The position numbers and the translations under genes were made by a program. From the NCBI RefSeq assembly GCF_042854845.1, contig NZ_AP031498.1, forward strand, positions 3,720,001 to 3,784,000: 64,000 bases of DNA, written 5' to 3'. The notes below the pieces were generated by a model. The model made no database searches and was not told the origin of the DNA. It saw only the letters and a program-made list of their open reading frames with translations. Position 1 is the first letter of the stretch; every line of letters starts with the position of its first letter. Below, in pieces: positions 54,368-64,000 of this stretch. The stretch comes from Maricurvus nonylphenolicus. GTDB lineage: Bacteria; Pseudomonadota; Gammaproteobacteria; Pseudomonadales; Cellvibrionaceae.

Positions 54368-55297
54368 TCAACTAATAGCATTAAGAAACTTCAGATAATG
54401 TTGAGCAACATCATTCGGTGCTTCCACCTGTGGATAATGACCAATAGCTCCCAACTCTCCTAAATAATCCAAACGACACTCAAGCTCTTTGTAGCGCTCC
54501 ACCATATGCTTACCCGATACAGGATCCACAGAACCATTTATCAACGCCAAGGGAATCTGAGATTGCTGTAATGCTTTTATCCAACGCACGCGATGGGTTT
54601 TACGATCGTTAATATAGGTCATCAAGTTGTGGAAAAGATGCTTGCCGTCTTTGTGATTAATCAGCTTCCAGAATGACGCCAACTCAGCTTCCGACGGTTT
54701 GGTATTTGCCCCAAACACATGGGAAAAATTTTTACGAAATTGCTTATAACCTGACAAACGATTAATAAACCCGCCAATTGGCGACAACAATAGCTTTTGT
54801 GTTAATAGCGCTCGATGGGTTTCTGGAAACAAACCGCCATTCAGGAAACAACAGGACAACCATTTCCCTTCGCCTACCCCTTCATTTTGACGCGCCAGCA
54901 GTTCCTGTGAAACCGTATCCCCGTAGTCATGGGCCAGCACATGGCATGCCTGCAGGCCTTTATAACGAACCACAGCCTCGACTAAATCCGCCTGCTTATG
55001 AATGGTGTAATTACGCTTATTGGGTTTATCGGTAAAACCAAACCCCAGCATATCCATGGCTACCAGGCGAAACTGCTTAAGTAGTTGCGGCCACATAGGC
55101 GCCCAATCCCAGCTGGAAGTCGGGAAGCCGTGTACCAACAGCAGTACCGGTTTGCTGCTGTCTTCGCCCTCCTCATCGATGACAAACACCTCATGTTCGA
55201 GGTTGTTAACCTTCAGATTGACCAGCTCACCTCGCTGGCGCCACTGCTCAACCTCAATGCTTGCCGGGATATCGGCCTCGGAATAATTGCCCATCAC
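54368..55297 (-). CDS. Alpha/beta hydrolase of the MEST-like group
   Basis: The product is 309 residues. HGFPTSSWDWAPMWPQL (oxyanion region), MDMLGFGFTDKPNK, nucleophile motif LAHDYGDTVSQELL with Asp near 120, NGGLFPETHRALLTQKLLLSP cap segment, INGSVDPVSG (acid) and GAIGHYPQVEAP (His). The HDYGDT-AQELL and NGGLFPE..R wording matches the vertebrate imprinted hydrolase MEST/PEG1 and its bacterial relatives; an Asp nucleophile suggests epoxide hydrolase or dehalogenase chemistry. The substrate is unknown. It is divergent from a TetR gene across an 18-bp palindrome. Confidence 0.87.
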   Translation of the reverse strand: MMGNYSEADIPASIEVEQWRQRGELVNLKVNNLEHEVFVIDEEGEDSSKPVLLLVHGFPTSSWDWAPMWPQLLKQFRLVAMDMLGFGFTDKPNKRNYTIHKQADLVEAVVRYKGLQACHVLAHDYGDTVSQELLARQNEGVGEGKWLSCCFLNGGLFPETHRALLTQKLLLSPIGGFINRLSGYKQFRKNFSHVFGANTKPSEAELASFWKLINHKDGKHLFHNLMTYINDRKTHRVRWIKALQQSQIPLALINGSVDPVSGKHMVERYKELECRLDYLGELGAIGHYPQVEAPNDVAQHYLKFLNAIS

Positions 55298-55368
55298 CTT
55301 CTCTCTCGTTCGTATTGTTGTAGTCGTTATCGGGTTTCTACCTATTTTGAGGTAGTCTCAAACAAAAA

Positions 55369-55386
55369 GAACTTGACGTCAAGTTC
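55369..55386. promoter_or_regulatory. 18-bp perfect palindrome, probable operator of the second TetR regulator
   Basis: GAACTTGACGTCAAGTTC is perfectly self-complementary. It lies between the divergent hydrolase (start 55297) and tetR (start 55441), 72 bp from the former and 55 bp from the latter. The core TTGACGTCAA resembles known TetR/AcrR and FadR-type operators. A further inverted repeat CTACCT-ATTTTG-AGGTAG lies at 55338-55355. Confidence 0.75.
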
Positions 55387-55440
55387 AAGTTTGTACAAAA
55401 ATAACCCACAACAAGCCAATAACCTACTCTGAGAGTTACC

Positions 55441-56082
55441 GTGGTCGCTGAAGAATTAACCGAAAACGAACTGCCACCCAGCAAGCCTATTCCCACCCAG
55501 GCACGCGCACGATTAAAGCGCGACGCCCTGATAGCGGCGGCTACCGAGGACTTTAAACACCTGGGTTACGAGAGCACCACTGCCAAGAGCATCGCCAATC
55601 GTGCCGAAGTGGCTACCGGAACCTTCTACCAATACTTTCACAACAAAGATGACATGTTGCGGGTTATTGCTCGCGAGCGCCTGGAGCAATTATCACAGCA
55701 GTTCGAAGAGCAGGAATCGCGGCTACCACTCACAGATATTACCGCCCTACTGAAACACAACCTGGCTCTGGTGTTTACGTTTCATGAGGAAGCGCCCGAA
55801 CTGCATCAGGTTCTGGAACAGCGCCGCCATTGCGACCCACATCTGCAGGAGATACTGAAACAGGGCGAAGTAATACTCAGCCAACAGGTTTTAGACTTTG
55901 TAAAAACCTTCAACGTTGAAGACCCTGAAGCCGTCGCCTTTAGCTTATTCGCCATGTCCGAAGGCTTGGCCCATCACCATCTGAGTCAGGTCATTCAGGG
56001 CATTGCCCCACCCAGCGAACCCATTATTACACTGGGTGCTGAGATGCTGGCGAGTTATTTCAAAGAACAAACTCGAAAATAA
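55441..56082 (+). CDS. TetR-family transcriptional regulator (second)
   Basis: The product is 213 residues from a GTG start with GAGAG upstream. HTH at about 25-75: RDALIAAATEDFKHLGYE, TAKSIANRAEVATGTFYQYFHNKDDM. The C-terminal domain (QQVLDFVKTFNVEDPEAV) resembles TetR_C proteins that sense acyl-CoA or hydrophobic compounds. It is likely autoregulated through the 55369 palindrome and probably controls the divergent MEST-like hydrolase and the amidohydrolase gene 55 bp downstream. Confidence 0.9.
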   Translation: MVAEELTENELPPSKPIPTQARARLKRDALIAAATEDFKHLGYESTTAKSIANRAEVATGTFYQYFHNKDDMLRVIARERLEQLSQQFEEQESRLPLTDITALLKHNLALVFTFHEEAPELHQVLEQRRHCDPHLQEILKQGEVILSQQVLDFVKTFNVEDPEAVAFSLFAMSEGLAHHHLSQVIQGIAPPSEPIITLGAEMLASYFKEQTRK

Positions 56083-56137
56083 CACCCAATAACAATACCA
56101 ATAACACAACTCTAAAAGCCAAAGAGAGAGAACAATA

Positions 56138-58060
56138 ATGAATGCCCCAGAGCCAATACCATCAATCGATACTTTAATTCGCAATGCCAAGGTCTTTAAC
56201 AATGGCGAAACACCGGTAATAGAAGATATCGCCATCGCCAATGGCCGCATCGTTGCCCGCGGCAAAGATCTGCCTCACACAGATGCAACAGAAGTGATTG
56301 ATGCTAGCGGTCTGTGGGCCATGCCAGGGTTATTTGATATTCACACCCACTACGACCTGGAATTGGAAGTGGCACCAGGCCTACCGGAATCCACTCGCCA
56401 CGGAACCACTACCGTTGTTATTGCTAACTGCAGTTTAGGTTTGGCCTTTGGCGCACAGCGCAAAGACGGTGCTGATCCCATTGTGGATTGTTACGCTCGG
56501 GTAGAAAACATTCCCAAAACTGTTTTACGTCAAGCCGCCGACCAAGTGAATTGGAACAGTCCAGAAGAGTACTTAAAACACTTACAAGAACTCAATCTGG
56601 GCCCCAACGTTGTTACCCTGCTGCCCCACTCTATGCTGCGTATCGAAGCCATGGGTTTTAACGACAGTATCAATCGCGACCCTTCTAGTGATGAATTACA
56701 GAAGATGGAAAACCTGCTGCGCGATGCTATTCGCATGGGTTACGTTGGTATGTCTACCGACGCTCTGCCATTCCACTATCTGGCTAACCAACCCAACTGC
56801 CACAAAACCATTCCAACGCAGTTTGCCAAGTACAAGGAAATGAAAGCCTTAACCCAGGTAGTACGAGAAGAAGACGGCATCTGGCAAGCGACGCCACCAA
56901 AGGACAGTGTGGTAGATACGTTAAAAACCTTCCTGCTAACCAGTGGCCGCCTGTTCGGCAAACCGTTAACCACCACTGTCGTAGCGGCACTGGATGTCAA
57001 CAACAACAAAAAGTTATCCAAGATGGGACGCCTGTTAGCCAAAATGCTTAACAGCCGCTTTATCAATGGTGACTTCCATTTCCAGGCTTTTGGTGCACCG
57101 TTTAAAACCTGGGCCGACGGCGCGATTACACCATTGTCGGAAGAAATCCCCGAGCTGCGTTTCCTTAATGAAACCGATTTGGAGGATCGTGAAGCCCGCC
57201 GCGCGATTCTGAATGATCCCGACTTTATCCAGCGCTTTAAAGCCATGTGGCTGAAAGGCAAACAAGGATTTTCCATCGCCCGCCTGAAACGCATTCTCGA
57301 TATGGAAGACTACGCTTTCCACCGCACCCTGGCAGAAATGTATGTGGATGTTTGCCCATTAACGGAGTGGGAAGGCAAAGATTTTCAAAGCCTGATGGAC
57401 CGTGTATTAGCTATCAAGGCCGGCAATACACCTCAAGATGCAACCGAAAAAGAACTCACACTGGTTCGCGAAGAATTTTTCTGGATTGCCGACGAAGCTG
57501 ACTTTATGTTGCAAATGCTACGCAGCTTCGACACCCAGTTAAGCTGGTGCACCACCACCGCCAACAGCAACCCGCAAAGAGTCCGTGAACTGATTATGGA
57601 TCCCCTGTTACTCCCAGGCTTTAACGACTCTGGTGCTCACCTGACCAATATGGCCTTCTACGATGTTAACCTGCGCTGCCTGAAAATGGCTGCCGAAGGT
57701 GGTGATAACGATGTGAGCTATATGGTCAAACGCCTAACCAAAGATGCGGCCGATGTCTTCGGTGTAGCCGGTGGCACCATCAATATCGGTGACCAGGCCG
57801 ACCTGATTTTGGTTGATCCCAAACAGCTTAATCAATACGAAGGTGAAGCCAACGTTCAACGTGTATTCCGTGAAGAATACCAACATCAACAACTGGTAAA
57901 CCGTTCGGACAATGTTGTGCCATTGGTATTAATTAACGGTCATACCGCCTGGAAAGATAATCAGTTTGGTGAGAAACTGGGTAAGGTTAAGATGGGAAGT
58001 TTAATGAAAAAACAACGTGGCGTTCATACGGCCACTCAAGATGAAGTGGCTTTAGCTTAA
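56138..58060 (+). CDS. Amidohydrolase_3 family protein, D-aminoacylase-like
   Basis: The product is 640 residues. N-terminal LIRNAKVFNNGETPVIEDIAIANGRIVARG, metal site GLWAMPGLFDIHTHYDLE (HxH at about 65-67), C-terminal NDSGAHLTNMAFYD and GTINIGDQADLILVDP. This matches the N-acyl-D-amino-acid deacylase / D-hydantoinase-like group and is at the long end of the family. The real substrate of environmental homologues is often not a D-amino acid. AGAGAGA precedes the ATG. It follows tetR and ends with a terminator. Confidence 0.85.
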   Translation: MNAPEPIPSIDTLIRNAKVFNNGETPVIEDIAIANGRIVARGKDLPHTDATEVIDASGLWAMPGLFDIHTHYDLELEVAPGLPESTRHGTTTVVIANCSLGLAFGAQRKDGADPIVDCYARVENIPKTVLRQAADQVNWNSPEEYLKHLQELNLGPNVVTLLPHSMLRIEAMGFNDSINRDPSSDELQKMENLLRDAIRMGYVGMSTDALPFHYLANQPNCHKTIPTQFAKYKEMKALTQVVREEDGIWQATPPKDSVVDTLKTFLLTSGRLFGKPLTTTVVAALDVNNNKKLSKMGRLLAKMLNSRFINGDFHFQAFGAPFKTWADGAITPLSEEIPELRFLNETDLEDREARRAILNDPDFIQRFKAMWLKGKQGFSIARLKRILDMEDYAFHRTLAEMYVDVCPLTEWEGKDFQSLMDRVLAIKAGNTPQDATEKELTLVREEFFWIADEADFMLQMLRSFDTQLSWCTTTANSNPQRVRELIMDPLLLPGFNDSGAHLTNMAFYDVNLRCLKMAAEGGDNDVSYMVKRLTKDAADVFGVAGGTINIGDQADLILVDPKQLNQYEGEANVQRVFREEYQHQQLVNRSDNVVPLVLINGHTAWKDNQFGEKLGKVKMGSLMKKQRGVHTATQDEVALA

Positions 58061-58064
58061 TCGT

Positions 58065-58098
58065 ATAGGGGCTGATATCTTCAGCCCCTATTCTTTTA
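58065..58098 (+). terminator. Stem-loop terminator after the amidohydrolase gene
   Basis: ATAGGGGCTGA-TATCT-TCAGCCCCTAT, an 11-bp perfect stem, followed by TCTTTTAT. It lies in the 48-bp gap between convergent genes. Confidence 0.8.
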
Positions 58099-58108
58099 TC
58101 GCTATTTT

Positions 58109-58753
58109 TTACTGAACACCAAAAGTCGTTTTCGCCATTTCCAAAATATGCGCCGGTGCGGTTTTAGGCGAGCCCGCATTAAAAGGCGGCGCGGGGTCAT
58201 ACTCAATAAACAGCTGCATCAATTGCGCAAAGTCATCATTGGTCAATTGCGCGGTCAATGCCAAGCCCATATCAATGCCTGCCGACACACCTGCAGCCGT
58301 CAAATATTTTCCACTTTCGACCATACGTTCCTGCATCGGCTCAGCGCCAAACTCCTTGAGCATATCCAGTGTGGCCCAATGGGTCGTAGCTGGTCGACCT
58401 TCTAATAAGCCAGCTTTAGCCAACAACAGCGATCCAGTACAAACCGAAACAGTGCGCCCTGTCGTTGTATCAATCTTTTTCACCCAATCCACCACAGCTT
58501 TATCTTCCATGGAGGTGAAGGTATCTGTGCCACCGGGAATCAACAGCAAGTCTGCCTCACTCACTTCGTCGATACTGTAATCGGCCACAATCTGCAGACC
58601 AGTATCGGCCGTTACCGGGCCCTTAACCTTGGCGACTTTTTTTACTTCCATACCGGGGATGCGTGACAGTACTTCATGGGGCCCAACAAAATCCAGCGTG
58701 GTCATATTGGGGTAGAGAAAAATCGCTAACACGCGTTTGGTAACTGAATCCAT
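58109..58753 (-). CDS. DJ-1/PfpI family protein, isonitrile hydratase-like
   Basis: The product is 214 residues. The nucleophile elbow is SVCTGSLLLAKAG with Cys105, Thr106 next to it, and Asp21 in TTLDFVGPHEVL. These correspond to the Cys101/Thr102/Asp17 set of isocyanide hydratase (InhA). ATTHWAT and GVSAGIDMGLAL are also family marks. The reaction in that group is hydration of isonitriles to N-formamides; other DJ-1 members have different roles, so the activity is a guess. AGGAG precedes the ATG. It is divergent from a GlxA-type regulator that carries a related DJ-1 domain. Confidence 0.85.
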   Translation of the reverse strand: MDSVTKRVLAIFLYPNMTTLDFVGPHEVLSRIPGMEVKKVAKVKGPVTADTGLQIVADYSIDEVSEADLLLIPGGTDTFTSMEDKAVVDWVKKIDTTTGRTVSVCTGSLLLAKAGLLEGRPATTHWATLDMLKEFGAEPMQERMVESGKYLTAAGVSAGIDMGLALTAQLTNDDFAQLMQLFIEYDPAPPFNAGSPKTAPAHILEMAKTTFGVQ

Positions 58754-58851
58754 GACTGCTTCTCCTGAGGCAATTTCCTGAATAATGTAAGTTCATAGTA
58801 AACCCGCCGCCCATTTGCAGAAATGACAACAACCGACTATATTCCGCCATT

Positions 58852-59835
58852 ATGACGTCAACCACTACATCCACTCGCACCCTGTGTTTTGTCGCCTATA
58901 ACGGCTTTATGACACTGGATTACAGCGGCCCGGCCTCAGTCTTTAGCAGCGCTAATGCTATTGCTGAAGCACCTCTGTATAAGATCAAACTGCTCTCGGT
59001 TGAAGGCGACCTTATCGCCAGTGAAAGTGGCATTGAGATGATGACTCAGTCGCTGAAATCCCACCGCTTTAAAGCTACAGATACGGTTTTTGTACCCGGT
59101 GCCAATCTGCCATTTTTGCAAGATGCCTGTGACAATCAGGTACTGATTCAATGGCTAAAAAAAGCCAAAACCAAAGTTGGACAAATGGCGTCTGTCTGTA
59201 CCGGTGCATTTATCTTCGCCGAAGCCGGAATTCTGGAAAAAGCTAAAGCCACTACGCACTGGGCAGCATGTAACCAATTTCAACAGTTACACCCTGATAT
59301 CGAACTGGATCAGGAAGCGCTGTATCTGCAAAACGATAATGTCTGGACCTCCGCTGGCGTAACCACCGGTATCGATATGGCGCTAGCCATGCTGGAACAG
59401 GATCATGGCAGTGATCTTATGGGGCAGGTCGCCAAAGCGCTGGTTATCTATGCCCACCGCCCAGGCAACCAGTCCCAGTTCAGTAGTTTACTGGATCAGC
59501 AGCTTAATGCGGGCGACCAGTTCGGCGCCTTAATCAACTGGCTGGAAGCCAACCTGGACAAGCCAATCAAAGTAGAGCAGATGGCCGATCAGGCGGGCAT
59601 GTCGGAACGCAACTTTTACCGGCGCTTTACCGAAACCATGGGTGTATCTCCCGCCAAGTATCTGGAAATTCAACGCCTGGAACGGGCGCGGCAATTACTG
59701 GTGGACGGCAATACCATCAAGCGCACATGCCACCTGGTGGGGTTTAAATCAGAAGCGGCCTTCAGAACAGCCTTTAAAAACCGCTTCGGTTTATCACCGT
59801 CTTTAATGCGGGAAATGCATAGTCACAAGGCCTGA
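58852..59835 (+). CDS. GlxA-family AraC transcriptional regulator with DJ-1-like sensor domain
   Basis: The product is 327 residues. Residues about 8-190 form a DJ-1/PfpI domain (MTLDYSGPASVFSSAN, SVCTGAFIFAEAGILEKA, ATTHWAAC, GVTTGIDMALAM). The C-terminal AraC HTH pair spans about 225-322 (KVEQMADQAGMSERNFYRRF, HLVGFKSEAAFRTAFKNRFG). The Cys-Thr pair near 116 is retained. The shared ATTHWA and G-GIDM segments make it a paralogue of the adjacent enzyme, and the 98-bp divergent gap makes that enzyme its likely target. Confidence 0.9.
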   Translation: MTSTTTSTRTLCFVAYNGFMTLDYSGPASVFSSANAIAEAPLYKIKLLSVEGDLIASESGIEMMTQSLKSHRFKATDTVFVPGANLPFLQDACDNQVLIQWLKKAKTKVGQMASVCTGAFIFAEAGILEKAKATTHWAACNQFQQLHPDIELDQEALYLQNDNVWTSAGVTTGIDMALAMLEQDHGSDLMGQVAKALVIYAHRPGNQSQFSSLLDQQLNAGDQFGALINWLEANLDKPIKVEQMADQAGMSERNFYRRFTETMGVSPAKYLEIQRLERARQLLVDGNTIKRTCHLVGFKSEAAFRTAFKNRFGLSPSLMREMHSHKA

Positions 59836-59957
59836 ATCCCCCCGTTAGAAGGCCAATATCATTGCCCATACCTATGACCCTGGCCCGGCTGCATTCCCCC
59901 CTTCATTTTGCTATCCTAGCCAGCTTTTCCCTATAGCTATAAAAACCGATTATTCCT

Positions 59958-62615
<2,658 letters not shown>

Positions 62616-62638
62616 CTTCACGCCCCCTCCTGGAAAGT

Positions 62639-62727
62639 CACTAGGCTCCTGCCTTCGCGGGAGCGACATTAATGAAGAATGGCAAAAATTTATAGTTCGT
62701 CATTCCTGCGAAGGCAGGAATCCAGTG
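62639..62727. repeat. REPIN-like pair of inverted palindromic repeats
   Basis: Two 29-nt arms (62639-62667 and 62699-62727) are inverted copies matching at 23 of 29 positions; all six differences are transitions. Each arm is itself a hairpin (TTCCTGC-GAAG-GCAGGAA on the right, CTCCTGC-CTTC-GCGGGAG on the left). The right arm matches the widespread dispersed repeat beginning ATTCCTGCGAAGGCAGGAAT. Such REP doublets are moved by RAYT transposases. It lies in the 297-bp gap between mutS and fdxA, which otherwise holds only promoter-like AT-rich sequence. Confidence 0.8.
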
Positions 62728-62912
62728 TCTTTGGACAGCCCACAAAAGAAAACAATTCTCATTAACAAATAGCAGCACATTCCCCGATTTTCGCGACCGT
62801 TCTTATCAAGAAAACCGATTTGCTATAGTCAAAAAACACTCTACATCGATATAGAAATCCTGATAGAATGCGCGTCATTCAAAAATGACTGTCTAAATTG
62901 GAGTCCGGAAAC

Positions 62913-63236
62913 ATGACTTTTGTTGTTGGGGAAAACTGTATTAAATGTAAACACACTGACTGTGTTGAAGTGTGCCCCGTTGACTGTTTCTATGAAGGCC
63001 CTAACTTCCTGGTAATTCACCCAGACGAGTGTATTGACTGCGCCCTGTGTGAGCCAGAGTGTCCAGCCGATGCAATTTTCTCTGAAGACGAGCTGCCAGA
63101 AGGTCAGGAAGTATTCCTGGAACTGAACGCCGAGCTGGCCGAAGTATGGCCAAACATCACCGAGATGAAAGACTCTCCAGCCGATGCTGAGGAGTGGGAC
63201 GGTGTTGAAGGTAAGCTGAAACTGCTAGAGCGCTAA
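62913..63236 (+). CDS. fdxA: 7Fe ferredoxin FdxA
   Basis: From ATG at 62913 (GGAG about 10 bp before; an upstream TTG is unlikely) the product is 107 residues. Cysteines at 9, 12, 17, 21, 25 and 40, 43, 46, 50 form the [3Fe-4S]/[4Fe-4S] pattern (CIKCKHTDCVEVCPVDC, CIDCALCEPECP). The long C-terminal extension is typical of Azotobacter FdI/Pseudomonas FdxA. It carries low-potential electrons in the cytoplasm. The fdxA-rpoS convergent arrangement is conserved in pseudomonads. Confidence 0.96.
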   Translation: MTFVVGENCIKCKHTDCVEVCPVDCFYEGPNFLVIHPDECIDCALCEPECPADAIFSEDELPEGQEVFLELNAELAEVWPNITEMKDSPADAEEWDGVEGKLKLLER

Positions 63237-63276
63237 AAGAAAAGCTAGAGCGTTAATCACTCTAGATTGCAGCCAT

Positions 63277-63306
63277 AAAAAAAGCCGCGTTAAGCGGCTT
63301 TTTTTA
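63277..63306. terminator. Bidirectional terminator between fdxA and rpoS
   Basis: AAAAAAAGCCGC-GTTAA-GCGGCTTTTTTT: a GC core flanked by A and T runs, able to end transcription from both convergent genes. Confidence 0.92.
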
Positions 63307-63324
63307 TGCTTGAAGATAAAAGGT

Positions 63325-64000
63325 CTACAGGTTTCCGAAGAGCGCCTCACTGCTTAAACCCTGCTTCTCCAAAATATCACGCAGACGCTTCAAAGCTTCC
63401 ACCTGAATCTGACGCACACGCTCGCGGGTTAAACCAATTTCACGACCGACTTCTTCCAGCGTGCTGGTTTCATAACCACGCAGTCCAAAACGACGCGCTA
63501 CCACTTCACGTTGTTTCTCTGTCAGATCAGACAGCCAGTTATCAATGCTTTCGCTAAGATCACTGTCCTGCAGCAGTGCCGCCGGATCGGAAACATGCTG
63601 ATCGGGAATGGTATCGACCAAAGCCTTGTCAGACGATGGGCCAACTGGCACATCCACCGACGCCACACGCTCGTTTAAGCCCAGCATTTTTTGCACATCT
63701 TCTACAGGCTTATCCAGCAGGTCGGCAATGTCTTCCGGCGTAGGTTCGTGGTCCAGCTTTTGAGCCAACTCACGCGCCGCGCGCAGATACACATTTAATT
63801 CTTTCACTACATGAATCGGTAAACGGATGGTTCGCGTTTGATTCATAATGGCGCGTTCAATGGTTTGACGAATCCACCAGGTTGCATAAGTGGAGAATCG
63901 GAAACCGCGCTCAGGGTCGAATTTTTCTACCGCGCGAATCAGTCCCAGATTACCTTCTTCAATCAGGTCTAACAGGGCCAGGCCGCGGTTAACGTAACGC
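63325..64000 (-). CDS. rpoS: RNA polymerase sigma factor RpoS, C-terminal part (5' end outside window)
   Basis: The frame is open from the stop at 63325 to the right edge, about 225 residues. It begins in sigma region 2 (NRGLALLDLIEEGNLGLIRA, FDPERGFRFSTYATWWIRQ), continues through region 3 (IHVVKELNVYLRAARELAQK) and region 4 (VARRFGLRGYETSTLEEVGREIGLTRERVRQIQVEALKRLR). The RpoS-specific wording of regions 2 and 3 separates it from RpoD. It directs stationary-phase and stress transcription, which can include biofilm adhesin genes. Confidence 0.96.
   Translation of the reverse strand, partial: RYVNRGLALLDLIEEGNLGLIRAVEKFDPERGFRFSTYATWWIRQTIERAIMNQTRTIRLPIHVVKELNVYLRAARELAQKLDHEPTPEDIADLLDKPVEDVQKMLGLNERVASVDVPVGPSSDKALVDTIPDQHVSDPAALLQDSDLSESIDNWLSDLTEKQREVVARRFGLRGYETSTLEEVGREIGLTRERVRQIQVEALKRLRDILEKQGLSSEALFGNL

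Noticed and set aside
44501..59835. A genomic island bounded by att sites
   Set aside because: No integrase, tRNA or direct-repeat ends are visible; the broken synteny alone does not show how the block arrived.

Overview
The window looks like chromosomal DNA of a marine-type gammaproteobacterium, probably in or near the Cellvibrionales/Spongiibacteraceae branch of Pseudomonadales. This is inferred from the gene set (RpoS, FdxA, MutS, CinA, RecA, RecX, Lrp of the enterobacterial/pseudomonad type, a LapA-type adhesin system, a TonB receptor with xenobiotic-style hydrolases). I could not run a database search, so the taxon is an inference. I see no tRNA, rRNA, CRISPR array, integrase or transposase.

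Layout. (1) 1-25673, minus strand: a large-adhesin operon of LapB-type ABC exporter, LapC-type membrane fusion protein, LapE/TolC-type outer membrane protein, then the 5' part of a giant LapA-like adhesin. The adhesin reads without a stop from 20442 to base 1 (6814 codons, C-terminus outside the window). It has a retention module with a PAAG LapG-type cleavage motif, about 14 repeats of 108 aa, two divergent Calx-beta-like domains, and more than 32 apparently identical 150-aa repeats running off the left edge. (2) 25770-34312: a small conserved protein, recX, a hexapeptide acyltransferase, a GT4/methyltransferase/prenyltransferase-like operon with a convergent second methyltransferase, an XRE regulator, and divergent ald/lrp. 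(3) 34434-41387: a 1537-aa hybrid sensor kinase and a pair of acyl-CoA dehydrogenases. (4) 41677-44500: recA with tandem LexA boxes, cinA/pncC, and a membrane diguanylate cyclase.

(5) 44682-54333: a compact accessory module. It holds a TonB receptor, a Tat-type exported amidohydrolase, a YtfJ-like protein, a small membrane protein, a TetR regulator, a membrane-anchored alpha/beta hydrolase with cytochrome b561, a FAH-family hydrolase and a membrane-anchored GST. Four copies of a palindrome of the form TGACAT-N-ATGTCA lie in its promoter regions, so it is probably one TetR regulon for uptake and breakdown of a hydrophobic compound. (6) 54368-59835: a second TetR divergent from a MEST-like hydrolase around an 18-bp perfect palindrome, a D-aminoacylase-like amidohydrolase, and a divergent pair of DJ-1-superfamily genes (an isonitrile-hydratase-like enzyme and a GlxA-type AraC regulator).

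(7) 59958-64000: mutS with an in-frame GCTCCT microsatellite, a REPIN-like inverted pair, fdxA, and the 3' part of rpoS. In Pseudomonas-type genomes rpoS, fdxA, mutS, cinA, recA and recX are normally close together. Here the set is spread over about 38 kb by two blocks (about 26.7-41.4 kb and 43.3-59.8 kb), which marks them as later arrivals or rearrangements.
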